Origin: Streptomyces graminofaciens
GTDB taxonomy: Bacteria; Actinomycetota; Actinomycetes; Streptomycetales; Streptomycetaceae
Direction: 5' to 3'
DNA: 64,000 nt
NCBI RefSeq assembly: GCF_030294945.1
Contig: NZ_AP018448.1
Span: forward strand, 4,556,001 to 4,620,000
Position 1 is the stretch's first letter. Each line of letters begins with the position of its first letter. This document shows positions 17,914 to 26,885 of the stretch, piece by piece. The notes beneath the pieces were generated by a model that had not been told where the DNA came from, searched no databases, and was given only the letters and a program-made list of their open reading frames with translations. The translations under genes were made by a program, and so were the position numbers.

Positions 17914-18705
17914 CTACCGGAACCGCCACCCGTGATCCACCGGCCCGATCCCCCCACCGAGCGCGAACCCGGCCGCTATCGCCCCGGTGACGTACTCCTT
18001 GGCCGCCGTCACGGCCTCCGGCACGCAGTCGCCGTGCGCCAGCCGTGAGGCGATCGCGGAGGCGAGGGTGCAGCCCGTGCCGTGCGTGTGCCGGTTGTCG
18101 TACCTGGGCGCCCGCAGCCAGTGCTCCTCGGAGCCGTCGGTCAGCAGGTCCACGGCGTCACCGGACAGATGCCCGCCCTTGATCAGCGCCCACCGGGGGC
18201 CGTACGCCAGCACGGCCCGGGCGGCCTCGCGCATCCCCGACTCGTTCTCGACCCGTACGCCCGTGAGTTGGGCCACCTCGTCGAGGTTCGGGGTCGCGAC
18301 GGTCGCGACCGGCAGCAGCTTCGCGCGTACGGAGTCCAGGGCGGACGCGGCGAGCAGCGGGTCGCCGTGCTTGGAGACGCCGACCGGGTCGACGACGACC
18401 GGCGCGTCCGTGCCGTCGAGCAATGCGGCGACCGCCTCGACCAGTTCGGCCGAGGCCAGCATGCCGGTCTTGACCGCCTGGACGCCGATGTCGTCGACGA
18501 CACTGCGGTACTGGGCCCGTACGGCCTCCACGGGCAGCTCCCAAGCGCCCTGCACCCCGAGGGAGTTCTGCGCGGTGACCGCCGTGATCACGCTCATGCC
18601 GTGCACGCCGAGCGCGAGCATCGTCTTCACATCGGCCTGGATGCCCGCGCCACCGCCGGAGTCGGAGCCGGCCACGGTGAGCACTCTCGGTGGCGCCGGG
18701 CTCAT
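17914..18705 (-). CDS. thiD: Hydroxymethylpyrimidine/phosphomethylpyrimidine kinase
   Basis: Phosphorylates HMP and HMP-phosphate for thiamine synthesis. The 263-residue ribokinase-fold protein has [15 protein letters not shown] near the N-terminus, the conserved KTGML segment, DPV(G) substrate loop [11 protein letters not shown], the NLDE motif (TPNLDEV) and the catalytic anion hole [12 protein letters not shown]. Its ATG overlaps the thiL stop (ATGA), so thiL-thiD form a coupled operon. Confidence 0.95.
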   Translation of the reverse strand: MSPAPPRVLTVAGSDSGGGAGIQADVKTMLALGVHGMSVITAVTAQNSLGVQGAWELPVEAVRAQYRSVVDDIGVQAVKTGMLASAELVEAVAALLDGTDAPVVVDPVGVSKHGDPLLAASALDSVRAKLLPVATVATPNLDEVAQLTGVRVENESGMREAARAVLAYGPRWALIKGGHLSGDAVDLLTDGSEEHWLRAPRYDNRHTHGTGCTLASAIASRLAHGDCVPEAVTAAKEYVTGAIAAGFALGGGIGPVDHGWRFR

Positions 18706-19667
18706 GACTCGATGTCCCCGAAGTGGTCCCAGCCGCCCTTGCTGGTCCAGGGCGCCCCGTCCACGGTCACCTGGGGCAGCGCCGACGGGTTCAGGACCTC
18801 GCCGATCACCTTCCACCTGGCGGGCAGCTTCACATCCGGCGGGAACGTCGCCACGATCGCGTGGTCCTCGCCGCCGGTGAGCACCCACTGGATGGGGTCG
18901 ACCCCGACGGCCTGCCCGATGTCGTACATCTGGGACGGGACGTCGATCGCGCCCGAGCGGATGTCGATCCGGCACTTGCTCGCCTCCGCGATGTGCCCCA
19001 GATCCGCGATCAGCCCGTCACTCACGTCGCACATCGCGGTCGCGCCCAGCTCGGCGGCGGCCGGACCCGCGTGGTACGGCGGCTCGGGGCGCCGGTGGGC
19101 CTCCACGAAGGCGCGCGGCGAGCGGAAGCCCCGGGAGAGCACCGCGTGCCCGGCGGCGGACCAGCCGAGCCAGCCGGTGACGGCCACGACGTCGCCGGGC
19201 TGGGCTCCGCCCCTGGTCACGGGCTCGTGGTTGCGCAGATCACCGAGCGCGGTGATCGAGATCATGATCGTGTCGCCGCGTACGACGTCGCCGCCCACCA
19301 CGGCCGCGCCCGCGACCTGGCACTCGTCGCGCAGGCCGTCCATCAGCTCGGTGGCCCACGTCACCGGGAGTTCGGCGGGGGCGACCAGGCCGAGGAGCAG
19401 CGCGGTCGGTACGGCACCCATGGCGGCGATGTCGGCGAGGTTCTGCGCCGCCGCCTTGCGCCCGACGTCGTACGCCGTGGACCAGTCGCGGCGGAAGTGC
19501 CGCCCCTCCAGGAGCAGGTCGGTGCTCGCCACGACCCTGCGGTCCGGGGCGGCCACCACGGCCGCGTCGTCGCCGGGGCCGATCCGGACCGCCGGGGTGG
19601 TGGTGAGCCGGGAGGTGAGCTCCCTGATGAGCCCGAACTCCCCCAGCTCTCCCACGGTGCCCTTCAT
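18702..19667 (-). CDS. thiL: Thiamine-monophosphate kinase
   Basis: Converts thiamine phosphate to thiamine diphosphate, the last biosynthetic step. The 321-residue protein has the PurM/ThiL ATP-binding signature [31 protein letters not shown] and [14 protein letters not shown] at 19667 has AGAAGGGG upstream. First gene of thiL-thiD; its start faces the plus-strand Lrp-like gene across 218 bases of divergent promoter region. Confidence 0.95.
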   Translation of the reverse strand: MKGTVGELGEFGLIRELTSRLTTTPAVRIGPGDDAAVVAAPDRRVVASTDLLLEGRHFRRDWSTAYDVGRKAAAQNLADIAAMGAVPTALLLGLVAPAELPVTWATELMDGLRDECQVAGAAVVGGDVVRGDTIMISITALGDLRNHEPVTRGGAQPGDVVAVTGWLGWSAAGHAVLSRGFRSPRAFVEAHRRPEPPYHAGPAAAELGATAMCDVSDGLIADLGHIAEASKCRIDIRSGAIDVPSQMYDIGQAVGVDPIQWVLTGGEDHAIVATFPPDVKLPARWKVIGEVLNPSALPQVTVDGAPWTSKGGWDHFGDIES

Positions 19668-19885
19668 CGTCGTATCGCCCCTTCTTGTGCCGCTTCCAGT
19701 GTCGCCCGCGCCCGGTCGCGAGGCGTCCTCGTGCTCGGTACGGTCGAGTCGACCGTCAACTTCCGTCGTCCGCGCACCCCGGTGTCGGCGGCTCGGCCCC
19801 CGCGGGTCTCCCCGTGGCGCGTGACGACGCGATACCGTGGCGTTCCTTTTCCCCACATGATCCTCGTGGCCGCCCTGGAGGTTCC

Positions 19886-20119
19886 GTGGTACAGGCGTAC
19901 ATCCTGATCCAGACGGAGGTCGGCAAGGCGTCGACCGTCGCCGAGCAGATCAGCAAGATCCCTGGGGTCCTCCAGGCAGAGGACGTGACAGGTCCGTACG
20001 ACGTCATCGTGCGCGCGCAGGCCGACACCGTCGACGAGCTCGGTCGCATGGTGGTCGCGAAGGTCCAGCAAGTGGAAGGGATCACCCGAACTCTGACCTG
20101 CCCGGTCGTGCACCTGTAG
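19886..20119 (+). CDS. Stand-alone Lrp/AsnC ligand-binding (RAM) domain protein
   Basis: A 77-residue protein equal to the RAM/ACT-like effector domain of Lrp/AsnC regulators, without the DNA-binding half. It reads VQAYILIQTEVGKAS ... VTGPYDVIVRAQADTVDELGRMV. Such stand-alone domains assemble as dimers or octamers and may bind amino acids. GTG start with GGAGG 5 bases upstream. Followed 20 bases later by the DUF3515 lipoprotein gene, so co-transcription is likely. Confidence 0.9.
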   Translation: MVQAYILIQTEVGKASTVAEQISKIPGVLQAEDVTGPYDVIVRAQADTVDELGRMVVAKVQQVEGITRTLTCPVVHL

Positions 20120-20139
20120 CCCCCGTCTACCCTTGGCCG

Positions 20140-20649
20140 GTGAACTTCTCGCGTCACCGGCTTCTCGGTCTGCCCGCCCTCGTACTGTTGATCGCCTCCG
20201 CGGGCTGCTCCTCAGCAGACGACGGTGGTTCGGCGGCGGTTCCCAGCCCGGACGCGGAGGTCACGAAGCTGTGCCGGAACCTGGACGAGGCGCTGCCGCG
20301 CAAGGTGGACGGTCAGAGCCGCCGGGACCCTGAGCCGGCCTCCGCGCTGACGGCAGGCTGGGGCGACCCGGCGATCATACTGCGCTGCGGGGTGCCCCAG
20401 CCGCCCAAGATGATCGACCCTGATGTGCCGGTCGGGCGCGATCCGGACGCGGTGGCCGGCACGGTGGACGGCATCGACTGGCTGATGGAGAAGCGGGAGG
20501 ACGGCTCCTACCGCTTCACCACCGCGAATCGCTCGGCGTACGTGGAGGTGACGGTTTCGAAGGAGCGGGCGGGCGAGGACACATCGCCGGTGCTCGTCGC
20601 TCTCACGCCGGCGATCAAGAAGGCGATCCCTGAGGGCGTGGCGAGCTGA
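20140..20649 (+). CDS. DUF3515 family lipoprotein
   Basis: A 169-residue exported protein. A short basic start, a hydrophobic stretch (LLGLPALVLLIASAGC) and the lipobox SAGC at residue 23 mark it as a membrane-anchored lipoprotein. The body has the DUF3515 features LCRNLDEALP, ILRCGVPQP and GIDWLMEKREDGSYRFTT. Function unknown. GTG start with weak ribosome site; translation may depend on the gene upstream. In Streptomyces it often sits beside thiL and ddlA, as here. Confidence 0.88.
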   Translation: MNFSRHRLLGLPALVLLIASAGCSSADDGGSAAVPSPDAEVTKLCRNLDEALPRKVDGQSRRDPEPASALTAGWGDPAIILRCGVPQPPKMIDPDVPVGRDPDAVAGTVDGIDWLMEKREDGSYRFTTANRSAYVEVTVSKERAGEDTSPVLVALTPAIKKAIPEGVAS

Positions 20650-20653
20650 GGCG

Positions 20654-20736
20654 CGCCCCTTGAGGGGCGCGGGGCTGTGGCATCGTGCGGCTCCGCCGCG
20701 TGGGCGCGAGCGACCACGACGGACCCGCAGCCGGCC
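20654..20736 (+). repeat. Dispersed intergenic repeat, copy 2
   Basis: CGCCCCTTGAGGGGCG hairpin followed by CGGGGCTGT, ATCGTGCGGCTCCGCCGCG, TGGGCGCGAGCGACCACGAC and GACCCGCAGCCG. It fills the 93 bases between two convergent genes and could act as a bidirectional terminator. Confidence 0.7.
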
Positions 20737-20742
20737 AACGGC

Positions 20743-21900
20743 CTACCGCAGCCCCGTCGAACGCCGCAGAGCGGCCTGCACCAAGAGGTCCACCAACTCG
20801 GCGTACTCGATCCCGCTCGCCTTCCACATCGCCGGGTACATCGAGATCGGCGTGAACCCCGGCATCGTGTTGATCTCGTTGATGACGAAGTCGCCCCCCT
20901 CCGTGAGGAAGAAGTCCGCCCGCACCAGCCCCTCGCACGACGCCGCCTCGAACGCGTCCACCGCGAGCCGCTGGACCTCAGCGGTCTCCTCCGGCGTCAG
21001 CGGCGCGGGCACGATCCCCGGCGTCGAGTCGATGTACTTGGCCTCGAAGTCGTAGTACGCGTGAGCGCTCGGCGGCGGGATCTCGGCGGGGACGGACGCG
21101 CGCGGGCCGTCCTCGAACTCCAGGACGCCGCACTCGATCTCGCGGCCGCGCAGCGCCGCCTCGACGAGGATCTTCGGGTCGTGCCGCTGGGCCTCGGCGA
21201 TCGCCTCGTCGAGGTCGGTGAGGTCCTCGACCTTGGTGATGCCGATCGACGACCCCGCGCGCGCGGGCTTCACGAACAGCGGCCAGCCGTGCTCACCGGC
21301 GAAGTCGATGATCTTCTTGCGGGCGGCCGACTCGTCCAGCTGCCACTCGCGCGGCCGGATCACCGCATACGGGCCGACCTTGAGCCCGAAGGAGGTGAAC
21401 ACCCGCTTCATGTACTCCTTGTCCTGGCCGACGGCCGAGGCGAGTACGCCGGAGCCCACGTAGGGGACGCCGGAGAGCTCCAGCATGCCCTGGAGGGTGC
21501 CGTCCTCGCCGTACGGGCCGTGCAGGACGGGGAAGACGACGTCGACCTCGCCGAGCGCCTTGGGTACCGAACCGGGCTCGCTGTAGACGACTTCGCGGTT
21601 GGCGGGGTCGACCGGGAGGACGACGCCGCCCTCCCGCGACTCGGCGAGTTCCTCGACCTCGGGCGTACGGCGCTCGGTGATCGCCATGCGTTCCGGTTCG
21701 TCGGCGGTGAGCGCCCAACGGCCGTCGCGCGTGATGCCGATCGGCAGGACGTCGTACTTCGTCCGGTCGATGGCGCGCAGTACGGCGCCGGCCGTGACCA
21801 CGGAGATCCCGTGTTCCGAGCTGCGGCCGCCGAAGACGACGGCCACGCGCGGCTTGCGGGACGGCTGCTCAGGGCTCTGGGGGAGGTTCTCGCTGCTCAT
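20743..21900 (-). CDS. ddlA: D-alanine--D-alanine ligase
   Basis: Makes the D-Ala-D-Ala dipeptide of peptidoglycan. The 385-residue ATP-grasp protein has VVFGGRSSEHGIS, the HGPYGEDGTLQG loop, the ATP-binding KPARAGSSIG and the Mg-binding INEINTMPGF. The YYDFEAKY segment fits normal D-Ala-D-Ala ligases rather than VanA-type D-lactate ligases, so no vancomycin-resistance role is indicated. ATG at 21900 chosen by family; the TTG at 21963 in frame abuts the gpsA stop. It follows gpsA in a plsC-gpsA-ddlA operon. Confidence 0.95.
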   Translation of the reverse strand: MSSENLPQSPEQPSRKPRVAVVFGGRSSEHGISVVTAGAVLRAIDRTKYDVLPIGITRDGRWALTADEPERMAITERRTPEVEELAESREGGVVLPVDPANREVVYSEPGSVPKALGEVDVVFPVLHGPYGEDGTLQGMLELSGVPYVGSGVLASAVGQDKEYMKRVFTSFGLKVGPYAVIRPREWQLDESAARKKIIDFAGEHGWPLFVKPARAGSSIGITKVEDLTDLDEAIAEAQRHDPKILVEAALRGREIECGVLEFEDGPRASVPAEIPPPSAHAYYDFEAKYIDSTPGIVPAPLTPEETAEVQRLAVDAFEAASCEGLVRADFFLTEGGDFVINEINTMPGFTPISMYPAMWKASGIEYAELVDLLVQAALRRSTGLR

Positions 21901-21959
21901 ATCGCGTTGAGAGTACCCGTTGGTAGTGCGCCAGTCAGCGCCCATACGGTCGCTTTCGC

Positions 21960-22970
21960 TCAACGTCGCTCAGGCTTGGCACTGCGCGACATCAGCTCCT
22001 TGAGAGCGACGACGGTCGGCTTGCCCTCGTGGACGATACCGACGACCGTCTCGGTGATGGGCATGTCGACGCCGTGCCGACGGGCCAAGTCCAGTACGGA
22101 TTCACAGGACTTGACACCCTCGGCGGTCTGCTTGGTGACCGCGATGGTCTCCTGCAGGGTCATGCCCCTGCCGAGGTTGGTGCCGAAGGTGTGGTTCCGG
22201 GAGAGCGGCGAGGAGCAGGTCGCCACCAGGTCGCCGAGGCCCGCGAGTCCGGAGAAGGTGAGCGGGTCGGCGCCCATCGCCAGGCCCAGCCGGGTCGTCT
22301 CGGCGAGACCGCGGGTGATGAGCGACCCCTTGGCGTTGTCCCCGAGACCCATGCCGTCCGCGATGCCGACGGCGAGACCGATGACGTTCTTCACCGCGCC
22401 GCCCAGCTCGCAGCCGACCACGTCGGTGTTCGTGTACGGCCGGAAGTACGGCGTGTGGCAGGCGGCCTGGAGCCGCTGGGCGACCGCCTCGTCGGTACAC
22501 GCGACCACGGACGCGGCCGGCATCCGGGAGGCGATCTCGCGCGCCAGGTTGGGCCCGGTGACCACGGCGATACGGTCCTGGCCGACCTTCGCGACGTCCT
22601 CGACGACCTCGCTCATCCGCATGGCGGAACCGAGTTCGACGCCTTTCATGAGCGAGACGAGGACGGTGTCGGGCGCCAGCAGGGGCACCCATTCGGCGAG
22701 GTTGGCGCGCAGGGTCTGGGACGGGACGGCAAGAACCGTGAAGTCGGCCCCGGCAGCCGCCTCGGCGGGGTCCGAGGTGGCCCGCAGGTTCTCCGGGAGT
22801 TCCACACCCGGCAGGTAGTCCGGGTTGGTCCGGGTGGAGTTGACCGCGTCCGCGAGCTCCGGACGCCGCCCCCACAGCACGACATCACACCCCGCGTCGG
22901 CGAGCACCATGCCGAAGGCCGTGCCCCATGAACCGGTGCCGAAGACGGCCGCCTTGACCGGCTTGCTCAC
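21960..22970 (-). CDS. gpsA: NAD(P)-dependent glycerol-3-phosphate dehydrogenase
   Basis: Reduces dihydroxyacetone phosphate to sn-glycerol-3-phosphate for phospholipids. The 336-residue protein has the Rossmann motif VFGTGSWGTAFG, VLAVPSQTLR, the catalytic lysine in GCELGGAVKNVIGLAVG and the GLAGLGDLVATCSSPLSRN signature. GTG start overlaps the plsC stop (GTGA), with AGAGGGG upstream. Its place after plsC links glycerophosphate supply with its acylation. Confidence 0.95.
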   Translation of the reverse strand: MSKPVKAAVFGTGSWGTAFGMVLADAGCDVVLWGRRPELADAVNSTRTNPDYLPGVELPENLRATSDPAEAAAGADFTVLAVPSQTLRANLAEWVPLLAPDTVLVSLMKGVELGSAMRMSEVVEDVAKVGQDRIAVVTGPNLAREIASRMPAASVVACTDEAVAQRLQAACHTPYFRPYTNTDVVGCELGGAVKNVIGLAVGIADGMGLGDNAKGSLITRGLAETTRLGLAMGADPLTFSGLAGLGDLVATCSSPLSRNHTFGTNLGRGMTLQETIAVTKQTAEGVKSCESVLDLARRHGVDMPITETVVGIVHEGKPTVVALKELMSRSAKPERR

Positions 22971-23779
22971 TTGCCCTGCCCCTCTTCCTGACGTTCTTGT
23001 TCCCGCAGGGCTCCATTGTGCTGCTCGGGCCGCCGGTGCTCGACCGCCGCGGAGGTCCGGCGCCGCTGCTCGATGCGCTCCCGCTTGGGGTCGTACGGCG
23101 TCTCGGGCGCCTTCTCGCCGCGGATCTCCTCCAGCTGGAGGGTGATGGCGGCCATGAGGACCTCGGTCGCCTCCTTCAGAAGCTCCGGGGTCATCTCCTC
23201 GTCGTAGAAGCGCGAGAGGTCCACGGGCGGGCCCGCGAGGACACGCGAGGTCTTGCGCGGCAGGACGTTGAGTTTCTTGGCGTACGGCGGCAGCAGTTCG
23301 TTGGCGCCCCACTGCGCGACCGGGATCACCGGGCACTTGGTCTGCAGGGCCACGCGCGCGGCGCCGGTCTTGCCGGTCATCGGCCACTGGTCGGGATCCC
23401 GGGTGATCGTGCCCTCGGGGTAGAACGCCACGCACTCGCCGCGCTCCACGGCCTCGATGGCGGCCCGGAAGGCGCTCAGCGCGTCCGTGGTCTCGCGGTA
23501 GACGGGGATTTGCCCGGTGCCTCGCATGAAGGCGCCGATGAATCCCTTCTTGAAAAGACCGCTCTTCGCGAGGAATCGCGGAACGCGGCCGGTGTTGTAC
23601 TGAAAGTGCGCGTAGGCGAAGGGATCAACGTGCGAATTATGGTTCACCACGGTGATAAATCCGCCGTCGGCCGGAATGTTCTCCATTCCGTGCCAGTCCC
23701 GGTTGATCAGAACCACCAGCGGCGGTTTGGCGATCACCGCTGCGAAGCGGTACCAGAAGCCGATTCTGCGGCGGGGCAC
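22967..23779 (-). CDS. plsC: 1-acyl-sn-glycerol-3-phosphate acyltransferase
   Basis: Adds the second acyl chain in phosphatidic acid synthesis. The 270-residue protein has the NHxxxxD catalytic motif (VNHNSHVDPF, about 47-56) and the FYPEGT glycerol-phosphate motif (about 120-125). The end, after about residue 225, is a charged, probably disordered tail (RRRTSAAVEHRRPEQ). GTG start with GGAGGAAGG upstream. It is the first gene of plsC-gpsA-ddlA and is divergent from cofC. Confidence 0.9.
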   Translation of the reverse strand: MPRRRIGFWYRFAAVIAKPPLVVLINRDWHGMENIPADGGFITVVNHNSHVDPFAYAHFQYNTGRVPRFLAKSGLFKKGFIGAFMRGTGQIPVYRETTDALSAFRAAIEAVERGECVAFYPEGTITRDPDQWPMTGKTGAARVALQTKCPVIPVAQWGANELLPPYAKKLNVLPRKTSRVLAGPPVDLSRFYDEEMTPELLKEATEVLMAAITLQLEEIRGEKAPETPYDPKRERIEQRRRTSAAVEHRRPEQHNGALREQERQEEGQGK

Positions 23780-23938
23780 GCGGACACCTTCCTCCAGGAA
23801 CCAAGGGGCTGCTCGCCGGGGAGCCGCACAAGTGTCGCCCCGGGCCGTCTGTCTGTCGAGAACACCGTACGCCCCGGTCTGCGCGTCGCCATTGCGGCCA
23901 GGTGACAATGACCGCGACGAGAGAGAAACGGAACGCCT

Positions 23939-24589
23939 GTGCAGTGGACCCTGGTCGTACCCCTGAAGCCTTTGGCGCGGGCCAAGAGCAGGCTCGCGGA
24001 CACCGTCGGCGACGGGGTGCGCCCGGGGCTTGCCCTCGCGTTCGCGCAGGACACCGTGGCGGCGGCGCTGGCCTGCGGGGCGGTCCGCGGTGTGGTCGTC
24101 GTCACGGACGACCCGCTGGCCGGGCGCGAGCTGGCGGCGCTGGGCGCCCGGATCGCCCCGGACGACCCGCAGGCCGACCCCGCGGACGGCCTGAACGCGG
24201 CCCTGCGGCACGGGGCGGCGCTCGTTCGCGCCGCGCACCCGCAAAGCCCCATGGCGGCCCTGAACGCCGATCTGCCGGCATTGCGCCCCGAGGAATTGGC
24301 CCGCGTCCTGGACGCCGCCGCCGAATTCCCTCGCGCATTCCTTCCGGACGCCGCCGAAATCGGCACCACACTTCTCACCGCGGCCCCCGGCCGGGCCCTG
24401 CGCCCCGCCTTCGGCCCCGACTCCCGGCTGCGCCACCGCCGCTCGGGCGCGACGGAACTGACCCCGGACAAGGTGGACTCCGTACGCCAGGACGTGGACA
24501 CCGGCGACGATCTGCGGGCGGCCCTGGCCCTGGGCGTCGGCCCTCGTACGGCCGCCGCGGCCGCGCGCCTGCTGACCCCGGGCCAGTAG
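23939..24589 (+). CDS. cofC: 2-phospho-L-lactate guanylyltransferase (CofC/FbiD)
   Basis: Activates 2-phospholactate or phosphoenolpyruvate with GTP to start the side-chain of cofactor F420. The 216-residue nucleotidyltransferase-fold protein has the N-terminal VPLKPLARAKSRLA, VVVVTDD, ALNADLPAL (metal-binding Asp) and FGPDSRLRH. GTG start, with a GGAAC-rich leader rather than a strong ribosome site. It is followed 9 bases later by a small conserved gene. Confidence 0.9.
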   Translation: MQWTLVVPLKPLARAKSRLADTVGDGVRPGLALAFAQDTVAAALACGAVRGVVVVTDDPLAGRELAALGARIAPDDPQADPADGLNAALRHGAALVRAAHPQSPMAALNADLPALRPEELARVLDAAAEFPRAFLPDAAEIGTTLLTAAPGRALRPAFGPDSRLRHRRSGATELTPDKVDSVRQDVDTGDDLRAALALGVGPRTAAAAARLLTPGQ

Positions 24590-24598
24590 GCTGCGCCC

Positions 24599-24802
24599 AT
24601 GCAGGCGACCGCGTACACGTACGACCCCGAGACCCGCTCCGGCCAGGTACTCCTGGACGACGGCACCCCGGTCCCCTTCGACACCCCGGCCTTCGACGCG
24701 GGCGGCCTGCGCCTGCTGCGCCCGGGCCAGCGGGTCCGCATCGAGACGGAGGGTGAGGGCGAAGCCCTCCGAATCACCTTGATCACCCTGCAGACGCTCT
24801 GA
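24599..24802 (+). CDS. Small conserved hypothetical protein
   Basis: A 67-residue protein, MQATAYTYDPETRSGQVLLD..., with alternating beta-strand pattern and a closing RPGQRVRIETEGEGEALRIT. The size and pattern resemble OB-fold/cold-shock-like small proteins but the RNA-binding motifs are absent. It is ten bases from cofC and probably co-transcribed. No function can be assigned. Confidence 0.75.
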   Translation: MQATAYTYDPETRSGQVLLDDGTPVPFDTPAFDAGGLRLLRPGQRVRIETEGEGEALRITLITLQTL

Positions 24803-24803
24803 C

Positions 24804-24862
24804 GCACCCCTTCAGGGGCGCGGGGAACTGCGCGACCAGCCACGAAGCACCCGCAGTCGCAC
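24804..24862 (+). repeat. Dispersed intergenic repeat, copy 3 (short)
   Basis: CACCCCTTCAGGGGCGCGGGG, then AACTGCGCGACCAGCCACGA and CACCCGCAG. It shares the hairpin head of the other copies but has the AACTGCGCGA variant of the body, like the copy at 60295-60342. Confidence 0.6.
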
Positions 24863-24910
24863 ACGGCCAGTCCTCCGAGGCAAAGGCGATCAGGCGCTCA
24901 AGAACGCCGC

Positions 24911-24940
24911 GGGCCGGGCTCCAGAACAGGAGCCCGGCCC
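24911..24940 (-). terminator. Hairpin terminator of hupS
   Basis: Perfect 12-bp stem (24911-24922 with 24929-24940) around a 6-base loop, 30 bases beyond the hupS stop. It has no T-run, as usual in Streptomyces. It may also stop transcripts from the cofC side. Confidence 0.75.
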
Positions 24941-24970
24941 GACGCGTGAGTACCCGATACGCCCCACCGA

Positions 24971-25630
24971 CTAGCGGGCGGCAGACTTCTTCGCGGTGGT
25001 CTTGCGAGCAGTCGACTTCTTGGCCGGCGCCTTCTTCGCCGTGGCCTTCTTGGCCGGCGCGCTCGTCGCGGTCGCCTTCTTCGCCGTGGCCGTCTTCTTC
25101 GCGGCCGCGGCCGTGGTCTTCTTCGCGGCGGCGGTCTTGCTCGTCGCCTTCTTCGCCGTGGTCTTCTTCGCGGTCGCGGTCGTCTTCTTCGCCGCGGCCG
25201 TAGTCCTCTTGGCCGGCGCCGCCTTGCGGGCGGTGGTCGCCTTCTTCGCCGTGGTCTTCTTCGCGGCGGCCTTCTTGACCGTGGCCGAGGCACCGCCGGT
25301 CAGGCTGCCCTTGGGCGCCTTCTTGACCGAGACCTCGCCACCACGCGGAAGCTTCTTCGAGCCGCTCACCAGGTCCTTGAAGCCCTGGCCCGCGCGGAAA
25401 CGCGGCACGGAGGTCTTCTTGACCCGAACCCGCTCACCCGTCTGCGGGTTGCGGGCGTAGCGGGCCGGACGGTCGACCTTCTCGAACGAACCGAACCCCG
25501 TGACCGACACCCGGTCTCCGGCGACGACCGCGCGGACGATGGCGTCCAGAACGGCGTCGACAGCGTCGGCGGCCTGCTGACGCCCACCGACCTTGTCCGC
25601 AATCGCTTCTACGAGCTGCGCCTTGTTCAC
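24971..25630 (-). CDS. hupS: HU-family DNA-binding protein with histone H1-like tail (HupS)
   Basis: Nucleoid protein of the HupS type, which compacts the chromosome in Streptomyces spores. The 219-residue protein has a normal HU domain (1-95: MNKAQLVEAIADKVGGR, GFGSFEKVDRPARYARNPQTG) and then about 115 residues of Lys/Ala/Thr-rich repeats based on AAKKTTAKKA. ATG start 45 bases below a sigma-70-type promoter at 25682-25710. Monogenic, with its own terminator. Confidence 0.95.
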   Translation of the reverse strand: MNKAQLVEAIADKVGGRQQAADAVDAVLDAIVRAVVAGDRVSVTGFGSFEKVDRPARYARNPQTGERVRVKKTSVPRFRAGQGFKDLVSGSKKLPRGGEVSVKKAPKGSLTGGASATVKKAAAKKTTAKKATTARKAAPAKRTTAAAKKTTATAKKTTAKKATSKTAAAKKTTAAAAKKTATAKKATATSAPAKKATAKKAPAKKSTARKTTAKKSAAR

Positions 25631-25681
25631 GTCTTCCCCTTCGGAGACCTCGCCAGAACGAAAGTGTTCAAGCTTTTTCGC

Positions 25682-25710
25682 ACGTTAGGCAGATATATAC
25701 CGCAAATCAA
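25682..25710 (-). promoter_or_regulatory. Probable hupS promoter
   Basis: On the minus strand TTGATT and TAACGT are 17 bases apart, about 50 bases upstream of the hupS ATG, in the most AT-rich stretch of the area (TATATAT between the boxes). It fits a vegetative sigma factor promoter. Confidence 0.55.
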
Positions 25711-25768
25711 ACACGAAACGGGCTTATCACCCTTGTGCCGCAACGAACTCGGCGGTCTCGGAGTTCCT

Positions 25769-25999
25769 TCAGCGTTCCTCTGCGGGGATTCGTCCCTCGT
25801 CGAGGTCCGTCGTGAAGCTCTCCAGACGCCTTGCCGCGTCGGCGAGATCGTGCTTGGCCACGGCCGTAATGACCAGCAGCTTCCGGGTCAGCGCCATGCG
25901 TACGCCCTCCGGGACTTGCAGTGCGCGCACTCTTGCGTGCGCTTCCTTGAGTTGGCCCGCGACCGCCGCATAGAGCTCGAGTTGGCCGTCGTGTTCCAT
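25769..25999 (-). CDS. Small conserved hypothetical protein
   Basis: A 76-residue helical, charged protein (MEHDGQLELYAAVAGQLKEAHARV ... ALTRKLLVITAVAKHDLADAARRL). No known domain, signal peptide or membrane segment. ATG at 25999 lacks a ribosome site, with CACAAT a few bases upstream, so a leaderless transcript is possible. It lies between leuD and hupS on the same strand. Confidence 0.75.
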   Translation of the reverse strand: MEHDGQLELYAAVAGQLKEAHARVRALQVPEGVRMALTRKLLVITAVAKHDLADAARRLESFTTDLDEGRIPAEER

Positions 26000-26186
26000 G
26001 CACAGATTGTGCCATCTGGGGCGAGTTGTCGCCTGCGCAGGGGGCAACTGCGGCCTCCCGGGGGCCAGTCGGGCACCCCGCCCCAGGTCGGCACCATGGT
26101 GCGCGTACCCAGGCAATCGCCTTTGTAACTAGGGGAGTTGAAACCTTTCTGCACGCGACTTCGAAGGTGTCCGACCCCACACATGG

Positions 26187-26220
26187 CTGTACCCCCAACC
26201 GTGCACGATTGGGGGTACAG
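26187..26220. repeat. 34-bp near-perfect palindrome
   Basis: Arms CTGTACCCCCAA and TTGGGGGTACAG (12 bp, exact) flank a centre that is itself the palindrome CGTGCACG; only one central pair (C/A) fails. It lies 67 bases beyond leuD and upstream of the small gene ending at 25769. It may be the leuCD terminator or an operator. Confidence 0.6.
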
Positions 26221-26286
26221 AGGGGTGTCGCGGTGGCTGGAATCAACCGCTGCCGGGTCCTGGGGCGGACCCGCGCGACGGCGGAT

Positions 26287-26880
26287 TCAGACCTTCAGCG
26301 TCCGCGGCTTGTACGAGGGCCGCTTGGCCTCGTACGCGGAGATGTCGGCCTCGTTCTGGAGCGTGATGGAGATGTCGTCCAGCCCGTTCAGCAACCGCCA
26401 GCGGGAGTTCTCGTCCAGCTCGAAGGAGGCGGTGATGCCCTCGGCACGCACCTCGCGGGCCTCGAGGTCGACCGTCACCTCGGCCTCGGGGTCCTTCTCG
26501 GTGAGCTCCCACAGCGCGTCCACGATCTGCTGCTCCAGCACGACCGTGAGCAGGCCGTTCTTGAGCGAGTTACCGCGGAAGATGTCGGCGAAGCGGGAGG
26601 AGATGACCGCCTTGAAGCCGTAGTTCTGCAGCGCCCACACGGCGTGCTCACGGGAGGAGCCGGTGCCGAAGTCGGGGCCGGCGACCAGGACAGTGGCGCC
26701 CTTGCGCTCGGGCAGGTTGAGGACGAAGGTCTCGTCCTTGCGCCAGGCCTCGAACAGCCCGTCCTCGAAGCCGTCCCTGGTCACCTTCTTGAGCCAGTGG
26801 GCGGGGATGATCTGGTCGGTGTCGACGTTGCCGCGGCGCAGCGGAACGGCCCGGCCGGTGTGCGTGGTGAATGCTTCCAT
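26287..26880 (-). CDS. leuD: 3-isopropylmalate dehydratase small subunit
   Basis: Small subunit of isopropylmalate isomerase (leucine synthesis). The 197-residue swivel-domain protein has [33 protein letters not shown] and NSLKNGLL. It starts five bases after the leuC stop and is co-transcribed with it. In S. coelicolor this operon is under NdgR control. Confidence 0.96.
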   Translation of the reverse strand: MEAFTTHTGRAVPLRRGNVDTDQIIPAHWLKKVTRDGFEDGLFEAWRKDETFVLNLPERKGATVLVAGPDFGTGSSREHAVWALQNYGFKAVISSRFADIFRGNSLKNGLLTVVLEQQIVDALWELTEKDPEAEVTVDLEAREVRAEGITASFELDENSRWRLLNGLDDISITLQNEADISAYEAKRPSYKPRTLKV

Positions 26881-26885
26881 GACTC

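Noticed and set aside
20743..21900. VanA-type ligase
   Set aside because: The YDFEAKY segment and overall length fit a normal D-Ala-D-Ala ligase in a plsC-gpsA-ddlA operon.
24971..25300. Short tandem repeats in the hupS 3' half
   Set aside because: They encode the Lys/Ala-rich tail in frame, as in other HupS proteins, and are not a separate element.
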